DNA of 64,000 bases from Planococcus sp. MSAK28401. GTDB taxonomy: Bacteria; Bacillota; Bacilli; Bacillales_A; Planococcaceae. Within the stretch, counting starts at the first letter, position 1; every line of letters starts with the position of its first letter. Made by a program: the position numbers and the translations under genes. The stretch spans positions 1,345,501 through 1,409,500 of the forward strand of contig NZ_JAAMTH010000001.1 of NCBI RefSeq assembly GCF_018283455.1, written 5' to 3'. Below, piece after piece: positions 36,186 through 46,883 of the stretch. The notes below the pieces were generated by a model. That model searched no databases, was not told where the DNA came from, and saw only the letters and a program-made list of their open reading frames with translations.

Positions 36186-37143
36186 AAAGAAAATGAAGAC
36201 GATGGCGTTTGAAGAACCTTTGATTGAATTGAGAAAAAAGATTTCAGAGTTGAAGGAATATACGCAAACGGCAGATGTCGATCTTAGTTCGGAAATCACT
36301 TCTTTAGAAGAGCGTTTTGCGAAACTCGAGGAAGAAATCTATGAGAACATGAAACCATGGGATCGCGTTCAAGTGGCGCGCCACCCGGAACGACCGACGA
36401 CTTTGGATTATTTGCCGCTCGTCTTCAAGGACTTCATCGAACTGCATGGAGACCGTGTCTACGGGGATGACGAGGCAATCATTGGCGGCATCGGGAGTTT
36501 TGAAGGACAGCCAGTGACGATCATCGGCCATCAGCGCGGCAAGGACACGAAAGAAAATGTCCGCCGCAATTTCGGGATGCCGCATCCTGAAGGCTATCGG
36601 AAAGCGCTGCGCTTGATGAAGCAAGCTGAGAAATTCGGACGCCCGGTCATTTGCCTGATCGATACAAAAGGCGCCTATCCGGGAAGAGCTGCAGAAGAAC
36701 GCGGGCAAAGCGAAGCAATCGCGCGCAACCTGGTCGAGATGGCCGGGCTTGAAGTGCCGGTGCTGTCCATTGTCATCGGAGAAGGCGGAAGTGGCGGAGC
36801 ACTCGCGCTTGGTGTCGGCAACCAAATCTTGATGCTCGAAAACTCGACGTTCTCGGTCATTTCGCCTGAAGGAGCGGCGTCGATTCTTTGGAAAGATGCG
36901 GCGCTTGCGAAAACTGCAGCGGAAGCCATGAAAATCACGGCGCCTGATCTATTGAAGATGGGCATCATCGAGCATATGATTCCCGAAGTACGCGGCGGCG
37001 CTCATCACGACACCTCTCGCCAGGCACAATTGATCAGCGGAGCAATCCGTTATTCATTGAAGGAATTGGAAGGCTTGAGCGCAGAACAATTGATTTCACA
37101 GCGCTATGATAAATTCAGGGCGATCGGCGTTTTCACAGAATAA
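36178..37143 (+). CDS. accA: Acetyl-CoA carboxylase carboxyltransferase subunit alpha
   Basis: A 321-residue partner of AccD in the heterotetrameric carboxyltransferase. The N-terminal coiled region (to about residue 60) is followed by a crotonase fold with [24 protein letters not shown] near 121 and the oxyanion region [12 protein letters not shown] near 201, where biotin and acetyl-CoA bind. It starts eight bases inside accD, so translation is coupled. A modest hairpin terminator lies after the stop; pfkA follows with its own ribosome-binding site. Confidence 0.97.
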   Translation: MPKKKMKTMAFEEPLIELRKKISELKEYTQTADVDLSSEITSLEERFAKLEEEIYENMKPWDRVQVARHPERPTTLDYLPLVFKDFIELHGDRVYGDDEAIIGGIGSFEGQPVTIIGHQRGKDTKENVRRNFGMPHPEGYRKALRLMKQAEKFGRPVICLIDTKGAYPGRAAEERGQSEAIARNLVEMAGLEVPVLSIVIGEGGSGGALALGVGNQILMLENSTFSVISPEGAASILWKDAALAKTAAEAMKITAPDLLKMGIIEHMIPEVRGGAHHDTSRQAQLISGAIRYSLKELEGLSAEQLISQRYDKFRAIGVFTE

Positions 37144-37148
37144 AAATC

Positions 37149-37172
37149 AGGCCGCGTAATGCGGTCTTTTTA
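37149..37172 (+). terminator. Weak terminator after accA
   Basis: GGCCGC-GTAAT-GCGGTC hairpin (one G-U pair) followed by TTTTTATTTTT. Confidence 0.65.
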
Positions 37173-37253
37173 TTTTTCGGAATTCAATAAAAAACGCATG
37201 CTGAACAGGAGTTATAGACTGACAGCACAGGCCCTGCGTGGTAAGGTGAATAA

Positions 37254-38243
<990 letters not shown>

Positions 38244-38265
38244 ACAGTTAATTGGAGTGAGTCTA

Positions 38266-40023
38266 TTGAGAAAAACGAAAATCGTCTGCACAATCGGACC
38301 GGCAAGTGAATCACCGGAAGTACTAGAACAATTGATGAAAGCGGGCATGAACGTTGCCCGCCTGAACTTCTCGCACGGCGACCACGAAGAGCATGCCTTG
38401 CGCATCAAGCGCATCCGCGAAGCTTCAGAGAAGACAGGCATCACAGTGGGGATTCTTTTGGATACAAAAGGCCCGGAAATCAGAACCCATAAAATGGAAA
38501 ATGATTCCATTGAACTTGAAACCAACCAGGAAATCACCATTTCGATGACAGAAGTACTGGGCACAAAAGAGATGTTTTCGATCACGTATGAAAAATTGAT
38601 TGAAGATGTCCATGAAGGCTCGATGATTTTACTGGATGATGGCTTGATCGAATTGCGCGTTACAAGCATTGACAAAGAACGCGGCCAAATCCATACGGTC
38701 GTTGAAAATGCCGGTACATTGAAAACGAAAAAAGGCGTTAACGTTCCAGGCGTATCCGTTCAATTGCCAGGAATCACTGAAAAAGACGCGGCCGATCTTC
38801 TATTCGGTATTGAACAGGATGTCGATTTCGTTGCTGCATCCTTTGTCCGCAGACGTTCAGATGTTATGGAAATCCGCAGCTTGCTGGAGAAAAATGGCGG
38901 AGCTCATATCCAAATCATTCCGAAGATCGAAAACCAGGAAGGCGTCGACAACTTAGATGAAATCATCATGGTTTCAGACGGATTGATGGTTGCACGTGGA
39001 GATCTTGGTGTAGAAATTCCTGCAGAAGAAGTGCCGATCGTACAAAAATCGATGATAAACAAATGCAATAGTGCAGGAAAGCCGGTAATTACGGCGACTC
39101 AAATGCTGGATTCCATGCAGCGCAACCCGCGCCCGACACGCGCAGAAGCAAGCGATGTCGCGAATGCCATCTTTGACGGCACGGACGCCATCATGCTATC
39201 AGGCGAAACGGCAGCAGGGCTTTATCCGGTAGAATCAGTCGAAACGATGCACCGCATTGCAGAGACAACGGAAGCTGCACTTGACCATAAACAAATCGTT
39301 TCCAACCGCCGCAAAGAAAAAGAATCGAATATGACAGAAGCGATTGGACAGGCAGTTGCATACACCGCGCTTAACTTGCGCGTGCAGGCAATTTTAGCGC
39401 CGACCGAAAGCGGCCATACGGCTAAAATGATTTCGAAATACCGTCCAGGTTCGCCAGTCATTGCAGTGACATCAACTGCACGAACTGCACGCAAACTGAC
39501 TTTGATCTGGGGCGTTCAGCCGATTGTTGGAACACGCGTTGAATCGACAGATGAAATGCTTGATGTCGCAGTGGTAGAAGCGCTTAAGCACGGCTTGATC
39601 AAGCACGGTGACCTTGTCATCATCACAGCGGGCGTTCCAGTGGGTGAAGCAGGAACAACCAACTTAATGAAACTGCGCGTCATCGGTGACATCTTGGCGA
39701 AAGGGCAAGGGATCGGCAAGAGCGTCGGCTTCGGCGAAGCAGTGGTTGTGCGCAATGCTGAAGAAGCATTGGCAATGGATACCGAAGGCAAAATCATCGT
39801 CACTTACGGTACCGACCGCGACATGATGGATGCTATCAATAACTGTGCAGGCATCGTGACAGAAGAAGGCGGTTTGACAAGCCACGCTGCGGTAGTGGGG
39901 TTAAGCCTTGGGATTCCTGTAATCGTAGGTGTTAAAGATGCAGTAACGAAAGTGGAATCCGGCCAGGATATCACGATCGATGCAGATGCAGGCGTCATTT
40001 ATCACGGTCATGCAAGCGTATAG
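38266..40023 (+). CDS. pyk: Pyruvate kinase with C-terminal PEP-utiliser domain
   Basis: A 585-residue glycolytic enzyme converting PEP and ADP to pyruvate and ATP. The barrel starts [14 protein letters not shown]; the catalytic lysine region [16 protein letters not shown] is near residue 215 and [12 protein letters not shown] near 242. An extra C-terminal domain (about 475-585) carries [11 protein letters not shown], the phosphohistidine-type motif of PEP synthases, as in Bacillus and Staphylococcus pyruvate kinases. It starts at TTG (38266), placed by GGAGTGA seven bases upstream and by family length. Confidence 0.96.
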   Translation: MRKTKIVCTIGPASESPEVLEQLMKAGMNVARLNFSHGDHEEHALRIKRIREASEKTGITVGILLDTKGPEIRTHKMENDSIELETNQEITISMTEVLGTKEMFSITYEKLIEDVHEGSMILLDDGLIELRVTSIDKERGQIHTVVENAGTLKTKKGVNVPGVSVQLPGITEKDAADLLFGIEQDVDFVAASFVRRRSDVMEIRSLLEKNGGAHIQIIPKIENQEGVDNLDEIIMVSDGLMVARGDLGVEIPAEEVPIVQKSMINKCNSAGKPVITATQMLDSMQRNPRPTRAEASDVANAIFDGTDAIMLSGETAAGLYPVESVETMHRIAETTEAALDHKQIVSNRRKEKESNMTEAIGQAVAYTALNLRVQAILAPTESGHTAKMISKYRPGSPVIAVTSTARTARKLTLIWGVQPIVGTRVESTDEMLDVAVVEALKHGLIKHGDLVIITAGVPVGEAGTTNLMKLRVIGDILAKGQGIGKSVGFGEAVVVRNAEEALAMDTEGKIIVTYGTDRDMMDAINNCAGIVTEEGGLTSHAAVVGLSLGIPVIVGVKDAVTKVESGQDITIDADAGVIYHGHASV

Positions 40024-40050
40024 TAAAGAAAACATGGAGGTCGATTGACT

Positions 40051-40437
40051 ATGATGAAATGGATCTTTCTGGCATTGGTGATCGTACCGACTCTTGAGCT
40101 TGCGATTCTAATTTGGGCAGGCGGGCAGATCGGATTCTTCTGGACACTCGCCTTGATTGTGACGACTGGATTGCTTGGGGCTTACTTGGCAAAACGCCAA
40201 GGGCTGAAAGCGATCCGTGATATTCAATCGAGCATGAACCAGATGCAGCCGCCAGGCGATCGCTTGATCGGCGCTGCTTTTATCCTAGTGGGCGGAACAT
40301 TGCTGCTGACGCCTGGATTTATCTCAGATGCGGTCGGGTTTAGCTTATTGTTCGCTCCGACTCAAAAGCTCTACAAGCCGTTCGTTTATCGGATGCTGCA
40401 GAAAAAGATGAAAAATACCCGGATTATTGTAGGATAA
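40051..40437 (+). CDS. fxsA: FxsA family membrane protein
   Basis: A 128-residue integral membrane protein with about three or four helices (residues 4-20, 25-45, 70-90 and a less clear one to 105). The FxsA signature PTLELAILIWAGGQIGFFWTL lies near the start and GDRLIGAAFILVGGTLLLTPGF in the middle. In E. coli FxsA eases F-exclusion of phage T7; its normal role is unclear. The B. subtilis homologue (ytzA) also lies after pyk. ATG at 40051 chosen by the distance to GGAGG; a TTG at 40045 is too close. Confidence 0.88.
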   Translation: MMKWIFLALVIVPTLELAILIWAGGQIGFFWTLALIVTTGLLGAYLAKRQGLKAIRDIQSSMNQMQPPGDRLIGAAFILVGGTLLLTPGFISDAVGFSLLFAPTQKLYKPFVYRMLQKKMKNTRIIVG

Positions 40438-40443
40438 TCCGGG
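40418..40443 (+). terminator. Hairpin over the end of fxsA
   Basis: CCCGGATTAT / ATAATCCGGG, ten perfect base pairs with a six-base loop containing the end of fxsA. No T run follows, so termination is uncertain; it may instead stabilise the transcript end. Confidence 0.5.
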
Positions 40444-40478
40444 ATTCATTCATCATAAGCCAATCGTTTTTAAATTTT

Positions 40479-40492
40479 ACCAAGCGTTTTCA
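40479..40492 (-). promoter_or_regulatory. cre-like site upstream of citZ
   Basis: On the minus strand TGAAAACGCTTGGT matches the CcpA operator in 11 of 14 positions. It abuts the citZ -35, where CcpA or CcpC repression is known in Bacillus. Confidence 0.45.
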
Positions 40493-40521
40493 TTCACAAA
40501 TTATACAAAGTTGATTATAAT
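40493..40521 (+). promoter_or_regulatory. citZ promoter
   Basis: TTCACA (40493-40498), 17-base spacer, TATAAT (40516-40521), about 100 bases upstream of citZ. Confidence 0.7.
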
Positions 40522-40623
40522 GACTAGGTAAGTCCATTTACGGAAAAGTGCATGAAAGCAGATGGCTCATCGTTCTGTTTTTTTTTTGGAATGATGAAGT
40601 AGAATGTAGAAGGAGAGATTTAC

Positions 40624-41739
40624 ATGACATCATCAAAAGGTTTAGAAGGTGTAGTCGCAACACAATCGGCGATCAGCTCGATCATCGATGATACCCTTAC
40701 ATACGTCGGCTACAACATCGACGATCTGGCGGACAACGCCAGCTTCGAAGAAGTGATTTACCTGTTGTGGCACCAGCGTTTGCCGAAGGCAGACGAACTA
40801 GCGGAGCTCAAACAGCAGCTTGCTGACAACATGGCAGTGCCGCAAGCGGTGCTCGACCACTTCAAGACATACGACATCAAGCACGTCCACCCAATGGCGG
40901 CACTCCGTACAGCGGTCTCTATGCTCGGCCTCTTTGACGAAGAAGCGGAAGTCATGGAACCGGCGGCGAACTACCGCAAAGCCATCAAAATCCAGGCGAA
41001 GATCTCGACGCTCGTAACGGCATTCGGCCGCATCCGCGCCGGTAAAGAACCGATCCAACCGAAAACGGATTACAGCTTCGCGGCAAACTTCCTGTACATG
41101 CTGTCTGGTGAAGAGCCAAAAGACATCGAAGTTGAAGCGTTCAATAAAGCGCTTGTGCTTCACGCCGACCACGAACTGAACGCTTCGACGTTCACGGCGC
41201 GTGTCGCAGTTGCGACTTTGTCCGACGTCTATTCCGGCGTAACCGCCGCAATCGGCGCCTTGAAAGGCCCGCTGCACGGCGGTGCCAACGAGCAAGTCAT
41301 GAAAATGCTCACAGAAATCGGTTCTGTCGACAACGTCGAGCCGGTCATCAAAGAAAAACTGGCGAACAAAGAGAAAATCATGGGCTTCGGCCACCGCGTC
41401 TACCAAAAAGGCGACCCGCGTGCGAAGCATTTGCGTGAAATGTCGCAAAAGCTCACAGAGCTTCGCGGCGAATCGAAATGGTATGACATGTCCGTGAAAA
41501 TCGAAGAATTGGTGACCAGCGAAAAACCGCTTCCGCCAAACGTCGATTTCTATTCGGCTTCGGTCTACCACTCGTTGAACATCGAGCATGACTTGTTCAC
41601 GCCGATCTTCGCGGTGTCCCGTGCGTCGGGCTGGCTCGCGCACATCCTGGAGCAATACTCGAACAACCGCTTGATCCGCCCGCGTGCGGAATACATCGGG
41701 CCTGGCATGCAAACTTACGTGCCGGTTAAAGAACGTTAA
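40624..41739 (+). CDS. citZ: Citrate synthase
   Basis: A 371-residue TCA-cycle enzyme condensing acetyl-CoA and oxaloacetate. Catalytic residues are visible: H in LHADHELNASTFTARV (near residue 180), H in IMGFGHRVYQKGDPR (near 259) and D in NVDFYSASVYHSL (near 310). Length fits the Gram-positive dimeric type. GGAGAG stands before the ATG. It begins a citZ-icd-mdh cluster, with a hairpin but no strong terminator before icd. Confidence 0.97.
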   Translation: MTSSKGLEGVVATQSAISSIIDDTLTYVGYNIDDLADNASFEEVIYLLWHQRLPKADELAELKQQLADNMAVPQAVLDHFKTYDIKHVHPMAALRTAVSMLGLFDEEAEVMEPAANYRKAIKIQAKISTLVTAFGRIRAGKEPIQPKTDYSFAANFLYMLSGEEPKDIEVEAFNKALVLHADHELNASTFTARVAVATLSDVYSGVTAAIGALKGPLHGGANEQVMKMLTEIGSVDNVEPVIKEKLANKEKIMGFGHRVYQKGDPRAKHLREMSQKLTELRGESKWYDMSVKIEELVTSEKPLPPNVDFYSASVYHSLNIEHDLFTPIFAVSRASGWLAHILEQYSNNRLIRPRAEYIGPGMQTYVPVKER

Positions 41740-41762
41740 TTCAGGCAATACAATAAAATTTG

Positions 41763-41790
41763 ATGGGGCTGACACAATGTGCAGCCCCAT
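41763..41790 (+). other. Intergenic hairpin between citZ and icd
   Basis: ATGGGGCTG (41763-41771) and CAGCCCCAT (41782-41790), nine perfect pairs, with CACAATGTG in the loop region. No T run follows, so it is more likely an RNA-stability or processing element than a terminator. Confidence 0.6.
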
Positions 41791-41817
41791 GACTTTGAAC
41801 TCAGGAGGAACTTACAC

Positions 41818-43086
41818 ATGACTAACGGAGAAAAAATCTCAGTAGAAAATGGCGTCTTGAACGTCCCTAACAATGCAGTCATCCCATACATTATCGGTGA
41901 TGGAACTGGGCCGGATATCTGGAACGCAGCTTCACGCGTATTGGAAGAATCGGTAAACAAAGCTTATAACGGCGAAAAATCAATCGTCTGGAAAGAAGTT
42001 TTGGCTGGCCAAAAAGCTTTCGACGAAACTGGCGAATGGCTTCCAGAAGAAACACTTAACGTTATCCGCGAATACTTGATCGCAATCAAAGGGCCTCTTA
42101 CTACGCCAATCGGCGGCGGTATCCGTTCATTGAACGTGGCACTTCGCCAAGAGCTTGACCTATACACTTGCTTGCGTCCTGTACGCTATTTCGAAGGCGT
42201 GCCTTCACCAGTTAAACGCCCTGAAGATACTGACATGGTCATCTTCCGTGAAAACACTGAAGATATCTACGCTGGTATCGAATACGCTAACGGCAGCGAC
42301 GAAGTGAAAAAATTGATCTCATTCCTTACTGACGAAATGGGCGTCAAAAACATCCGCTTCCCTGAATCATCAGGTATCGGCATCAAACCGATTTCTGAAG
42401 AAGGAACAAAACGTTTGGTACGTGCTGCAATCAACTACGCGTTGACTGAAGGCCGCGATTCCGTAACACTTGTACACAAAGGGAACATCATGAAGTTCAC
42501 TGAAGGAGCTTTCAAAAACTGGGGCTATGAAGTGGCTGAGCAAGAATTCGGCGACAAAGTCTTCACGTGGAACGAATACGATGCAATCAAAGACGAAAAA
42601 GGAACAGATGCTGCGAACAAAGCGCAAGAAGATGCTTTGGCTTCAGGCAAAATCCTTGTTAAAGATTCCATCGCTGACATCTTCCTTCAGCAAATCCTTA
42701 CACGCCCAAGCGAGTTCGATGTTGTTGCAACGATGAACTTGAACGGTGACTATATTTCCGATGCCCTTGCTGCGCAAGTCGGCGGAATCGGGATCGCGCC
42801 TGGCGCGAACATCAACTACGATACAGGACATGCAATCTTCGAAGCGACTCACGGTACGGCTCCGAAATATGCTGGACTGGATAAAGTAAACCCTTCTTCT
42901 GTCATCCTTTCAGGCGTCTTGATGCTTGAACACCTTGGCTGGACAGAAGCTGCAAAATTGATCTCCGATTCAATGGAGAAAACAATTGCGTCTAAAGTTG
43001 TTACTTACGACTTCGCTCGCCTAATGGACGGTGCGACAGAAGTGAAAACATCTGCGTTCGCTGATGAGCTAATTAAAAACATGTAA
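41818..43086 (+). CDS. icd: NADP-dependent isocitrate dehydrogenase
   Basis: A 422-residue TCA-cycle enzyme converting isocitrate to 2-oxoglutarate. N-terminal [15 protein letters not shown] and the substrate-binding [27 protein letters not shown] (near residue 100) are typical, with the phosphorylatable serine of E. coli Icd at the S of RSLN. The metal-binding [17 protein letters not shown] is near 305 and the cofactor region [11 protein letters not shown] near 344. AGGAGG supports the start at 41818. Confidence 0.97.
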   Translation: MTNGEKISVENGVLNVPNNAVIPYIIGDGTGPDIWNAASRVLEESVNKAYNGEKSIVWKEVLAGQKAFDETGEWLPEETLNVIREYLIAIKGPLTTPIGGGIRSLNVALRQELDLYTCLRPVRYFEGVPSPVKRPEDTDMVIFRENTEDIYAGIEYANGSDEVKKLISFLTDEMGVKNIRFPESSGIGIKPISEEGTKRLVRAAINYALTEGRDSVTLVHKGNIMKFTEGAFKNWGYEVAEQEFGDKVFTWNEYDAIKDEKGTDAANKAQEDALASGKILVKDSIADIFLQQILTRPSEFDVVATMNLNGDYISDALAAQVGGIGIAPGANINYDTGHAIFEATHGTAPKYAGLDKVNPSSVILSGVLMLEHLGWTEAAKLISDSMEKTIASKVVTYDFARLMDGATEVKTSAFADELIKNM

Positions 43087-43090
43087 AATG

Positions 43091-43116
43091 AAAGAGGAGG
43101 CTTTTGCCTCCTCTTT
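43091..43116 (+). terminator. Hairpin between icd and mdh
   Basis: AAAGAGGAGGC / GCCTCCTCTTT with a TTTT-like loop and poor T tail (TTTGTTG). It is a partial terminator at best. Confidence 0.6.
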
Positions 43117-43148
43117 GTTGTATCATCCGAAGGAAAGGGGAGTTTTTC

Positions 43149-44087
43149 ATGACATTCAAACGCAAAAAGATTTCGGTAATCGGTTCTGGATTTACAGGCG
43201 CCACGACAGCATTCCTGCTGGCGCAGAAAGAATTGGGGGATGTCGTCATCGTTGATATTCCTGCAATGGAAGATCCGGCCAAAGGAAAAGCGCTGGATAT
43301 GGCGGAAGCAGCGCCTGTGTTGAATTTTGATGCCCATATTACAGGAACTTCGGATTACGGGGACACGAAAGATTCCGACCTCGTCATCATCACGGCGGGC
43401 GTAGCGAGAAAACCGGGCATGAGCCGCGATGATTTGGTGCAGACCAATCAGAAAGTCATGAAATCTGTCACAAAAGAAATCGTCGCCCACTCGCCAAACG
43501 CGACAATTCTGGTGCTGACTAATCCGGTGGATGCAATGACTTACACTGTTTTTAAAGAATCCGGCTTTCCGAAAGAACGGGTCATCGGCCAATCCGGCGT
43601 GCTTGATTCAGCACGTTTCCGCAGTTTTGTAGCGGAAGAGCTCAATCTGTCCGTCAAAGACATTACAGGATTCGTGCTGGGCGGCCACGGGGATGATATG
43701 GTGCCACTTGTCCGCTATTCATTTGCTGGCGGAATTCCGCTCGAAACCCTTATCCCGAAAGAACGGCTCGAGCAAATTGTGGAACGGACGCGAAAAGGCG
43801 GGGCAGAGATCGTCAACCTTCTCGGAAATGGCTCCGCGTATTATGCGCCTGCCGCCTCTTTGGTGGAAATGGCTGAAGCGATTCTTAAGGACCAAAAACG
43901 CGTCTTGCCTTCGATCGCTTATCTTCAAGGCGAGTACGGCATGGATGGCATCTATCTGGGTGTGCCGGCAGTGCTCGGTGCATCCGGAATTGAAAAGATC
44001 ATTGAAATCGAGTTGAACGAAGAAGAAAAACAAGCTCTCGACAAGTCCGCTGCATCAGTGAAAGCAGTCATGGATGTATTAGCGTAA
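43149..44087 (+). CDS. mdh: Malate dehydrogenase
   Basis: A 312-residue NAD-dependent enzyme of the LDH-like malate dehydrogenase group. The Rossmann start [17 protein letters not shown] is followed by an acidic residue after the second strand (VIVDIP) that favours NAD. The substrate arginines lie in [13 protein letters not shown] (near residue 87), and the catalytic histidine is in [13 protein letters not shown] (near 180). It is the last gene of citZ-icd-mdh. GGGGAG stands before the ATG at 43149, and a terminator follows. Confidence 0.97.
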   Translation: MTFKRKKISVIGSGFTGATTAFLLAQKELGDVVIVDIPAMEDPAKGKALDMAEAAPVLNFDAHITGTSDYGDTKDSDLVIITAGVARKPGMSRDDLVQTNQKVMKSVTKEIVAHSPNATILVLTNPVDAMTYTVFKESGFPKERVIGQSGVLDSARFRSFVAEELNLSVKDITGFVLGGHGDDMVPLVRYSFAGGIPLETLIPKERLEQIVERTRKGGAEIVNLLGNGSAYYAPAASLVEMAEAILKDQKRVLPSIAYLQGEYGMDGIYLGVPAVLGASGIEKIIEIELNEEEKQALDKSAASVKAVMDVLA

Positions 44088-44094
44088 AACATGG

Positions 44095-44126
44095 AGCCGG
44101 GCAGGAAATCCTGTCCGGCTTTTTCT
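44095..44126 (+). terminator. Terminator after mdh
   Basis: AGCCGGGCAGG / CCTGTCCGGCT with an AAAT loop and TTTTT tail. Confidence 0.85.
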
Positions 44127-44247
44127 GTACATATATGCAAACTGGATTCGGGCATTGATTCACGGAGTTGCAAAGCGAGCGAGCTTGCACTTGTGCTCAT
44201 GAAATTGATACTATAAGGGTATGAACCACTTAGGGGAGGGAAAGCCT

Positions 44248-44724
44248 GTGTTGCTCGGAAAAAAACGCAAATTAGGCAGAAAGATTGAAGATATTACGGT
44301 CGGTGAGAAGTTGAAGTTGACGGAAAAGGTCGAAGATAAGGACTTGCTTTTGTATCTCGGTCTGACGAACGATGGAAATCCATTGTATATCCAGCATGAT
44401 TTTGCATCAACGACCAGTTTTGAAAAACCGGTTGTGCCGAACATCATGTTGACGGGAATCGTCACATCAGCAGTATCCAAATACATGCCAGGCCCAGGTT
44501 CGTATATTTGCGAACAGCATTTGGTTTTTAAAAAGCCGGTCTACCATTATGCGACAGTCGATTTTCTATTGGAAGTGGCCGATGTGGATGTAAGGGGTAA
44601 TTTGGTGACCATCCGTGTAGAAGGCACCGATGAAGAAGGCGCAATTTGTATAGAGGGAAAAATTGTGGCACAACCGCCAAAGACCTCAAACAAATTGACG
44701 ACGCAGGCGATGGAGAATTTTTAA
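44248..44724 (+). CDS. MaoC/PaaZ-type hot-dog dehydratase-like protein
   Basis: A 158-residue single hot-dog domain. The segment NDGNPLYIQHDFASTTSFEKPVVPNIML (from near residue 42) matches the MaoC hydratase signature, in which D and H are catalytic. Relatives hydrate enoyl-CoAs or enoyl-ACPs; the substrate here is not known. It lies between mdh and phoP, as a MaoC-like gene does in several Bacillales. I prefer the GTG at 44248 because AGGGGAGGG lies seven bases upstream; the ATG at 44221 has no site. Confidence 0.82.
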   Translation: MLLGKKRKLGRKIEDITVGEKLKLTEKVEDKDLLLYLGLTNDGNPLYIQHDFASTTSFEKPVVPNIMLTGIVTSAVSKYMPGPGSYICEQHLVFKKPVYHYATVDFLLEVADVDVRGNLVTIRVEGTDEEGAICIEGKIVAQPPKTSNKLTTQAMENF

Positions 44725-44769
44725 AGCGGTTTGGGATGGGGGTTCCAAATTGAGTGTGGAGGATGCAAA

Positions 44770-45477
44770 ATGCCGAAGAAAATTTTGATCATTGAAGACG
44801 AACATTCAATCGCAACGCTATTATCGTATAATCTGGTGCAGGCTGGATATGAAACAATCATCGCGAATGACGGTAAACAGGGCTATGACCTTGCACTGAG
44901 CGAAAAGCCGGATTTGATCGTGCTGGATTTGATGCTGCCATCAATGGATGGCGTGGAAGTGTGTAAATCACTGCGCCAGCAGAAAGTAAACATCCCGATC
45001 ATCATGTTGACGGCAAAAGGCGATGAATTTGATAAAGTGCTTGGCTTAGAACTGGGCGCCGATGATTATATGACCAAGCCGTTCAGCCCGCGTGAAGTAG
45101 TTGCCCGCATCAAAGCGGTGTTGCGGAGGGCTGAGACAAGCCCTGTCATCCAGCAGGACGGGTCAGCCCCATATGTCTTCGGTAAACTACAAATTTTCCC
45201 AGACAGATTTGAAGTGTTTTTGGATGACAAGCAATTGGAATTTACACCGAAAGAATTCGAATTGCTTGTCTACTTGGCAGAAAATAAAAATAGGGTATTG
45301 ACCCGCGATCAATTATTGAGTGCTGTGTGGAAATACGATTTTGCGGGCGATACCCGGATCGTCGATGTCCATGTCAGCCATTTGCGTGAAAAGATTGAAG
45401 CGAATACGCGCAAGCCGACTTATATCAAAACGATCCGTGGCTTGGGCTATAAATTCGAGGAGCCGAAAAGTTCATGA
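44770..45477 (+). CDS. phoP: Two-component response regulator PhoP
   Basis: A 235-residue OmpR-type regulator of the phosphate-starvation response. The receiver domain has the acidic pair (ED at 9-10) and phospho-acceptor D53 in IVLDLMLPSMDG, with the conserved lysine in MTKPFSP (near residue 104). The C-terminal winged helix (about 135-232) recognises DNA. The stop overlaps the phoR start by four bases (ATGA). GGAGGA lies before the ATG. Place next to mdh and upstream of polA supports PhoP rather than another OmpR protein. Confidence 0.95.
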   Translation: MPKKILIIEDEHSIATLLSYNLVQAGYETIIANDGKQGYDLALSEKPDLIVLDLMLPSMDGVEVCKSLRQQKVNIPIIMLTAKGDEFDKVLGLELGADDYMTKPFSPREVVARIKAVLRRAETSPVIQQDGSAPYVFGKLQIFPDRFEVFLDDKQLEFTPKEFELLVYLAENKNRVLTRDQLLSAVWKYDFAGDTRIVDVHVSHLREKIEANTRKPTYIKTIRGLGYKFEEPKSS

Positions 45478-46874
45478 CTTTCCGGCGCCGCCTGCTGATC
45501 TCTTTGCTGCTGTGGATCGGTACGTTGCTCGTCGGACTCTATTTGATCGTGCTTCAGTTTCTTCCTTTATATGAAGTGGCGGCAAATAAATCCGCTGTGT
45601 GGTTGGCGTTGGGGCTTATTTTCCTGATAGGGCTCGGGGCATCGGCCGTCATCGGTAATCGTATTATCCGTTTGCAAGTAGAGCCGGTGGAAAATGCCAC
45701 GGCGACTGCAGTGGAGCTCGTGAAGGGGAACTACCGTGCACGCGCTTATGAATCCGATGCCCAGGGCAGCTTGGAGTTGAACAAGACGATCAACGTGCTT
45801 GCCCGCAATCTGCAGGAAGTCGCAACTGTCCGCCTTATGGAGCAAGAGCGGTTGAAAACCTTGATCGAGAATATGGGCAGCGCACTGGTCATGATTGACC
45901 GGCAAGGGACGATTTCCCTGGTCAACCGTGCCTTTCTCGAAGAAACCGGCTTGAGCAGTGGTGCGGTTCTTGGCAGTTTGTACCGTGAAATCGATATCGC
46001 GCCCGAGCTGAAATCCTTCATTGAAACAGTATTCATGACTGAGACCCGTTCGCGCGATCAAATCGAGTTTGCTGAAGGGTTGAAAATGAAGAACTTGGAT
46101 GTCTACGGCGCACCGGTCATCGGCGAACACGAACGCTGGCTGGGTGTAGTCATTGTTTTCCACGATATTACCGAGCTGAAAAAACTAGAACAAGTGCGCA
46201 AGGATTTTGTGGCGAACGTTTCCCATGAATTGCGCACGCCCGTCACCTCCATCAAAGGTTTCTCGGAAACCTTGCTGGATGGCGCTTATCAAGATACAGA
46301 TACCTTATTGTCCTTTTTGGAAATTATCCAGACAGAAAGCAACCGCTTGGAAATGCTCATCAATGATTTGCTTAACCTGTCGAATATGGAGCGTTCCGCA
46401 TTCCACATCGAGTTGGAGCCGACGGACATGAAAGCGGTCATTGAACGGGCCGTCGAAACGGTGCACCCGAAACTGGCAGAAAAGAATATTAGCCTTGAAT
46501 TGGATCTGGCACCGGTTATCGTGAACGGCGACGGGAACCGGCTCATCCAAGTCATCGTCAATTTATTGATCAATGCTTCCACTTATTCACAGGAAAACAC
46601 CAAAGTGTCGCTGAAGCTTTATGCAGAAGGCGATCAGGCCATCGTGAAAGTGGAAGATCAAGGAATCGGCATCGAAGCATCCGAAATCGGCCGCTTGTTT
46701 GAGCGCTTTTACCGAGTTGACCGGGCCCGCAGCCGGAATTCGGGCGGCACTGGCCTCGGGCTTTCGATCGTCAAACATATCATTGAAGCGCATCATGGCA
46801 ATGTCGAAGTGGAAAGCGAAGTCGGCGTCGGGACGACCTTTACCGTTCATTTGCCACTTGCGGAAGAAATTTAG
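45474..46874 (+). CDS. phoR: Sensor histidine kinase PhoR (short form)
   Basis: A 466-residue membrane kinase. Two transmembrane helices (about residues 8-29 and 40-61) are separated by only about ten residues, so the extracytoplasmic sensory domain of B. subtilis PhoR (579 residues) is missing. A HAMP-like linker (to about 115), a PAS domain (about 125-235), the phospho-accepting H251 in VSHELRTPVTS and the ATPase domain with NLLINAS, DQGIGI and GTGLGLSIVKHI follow. It is co-translated with phoP and presumably senses a membrane or intracellular cue. Confidence 0.94.
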   Translation: MTFRRRLLISLLLWIGTLLVGLYLIVLQFLPLYEVAANKSAVWLALGLIFLIGLGASAVIGNRIIRLQVEPVENATATAVELVKGNYRARAYESDAQGSLELNKTINVLARNLQEVATVRLMEQERLKTLIENMGSALVMIDRQGTISLVNRAFLEETGLSSGAVLGSLYREIDIAPELKSFIETVFMTETRSRDQIEFAEGLKMKNLDVYGAPVIGEHERWLGVVIVFHDITELKKLEQVRKDFVANVSHELRTPVTSIKGFSETLLDGAYQDTDTLLSFLEIIQTESNRLEMLINDLLNLSNMERSAFHIELEPTDMKAVIERAVETVHPKLAEKNISLELDLAPVIVNGDGNRLIQVIVNLLINASTYSQENTKVSLKLYAEGDQAIVKVEDQGIGIEASEIGRLFERFYRVDRARSRNSGGTGLGLSIVKHIIEAHHGNVEVESEVGVGTTFTVHLPLAEEI

Positions 46875-46883
46875 GAGGAACAT

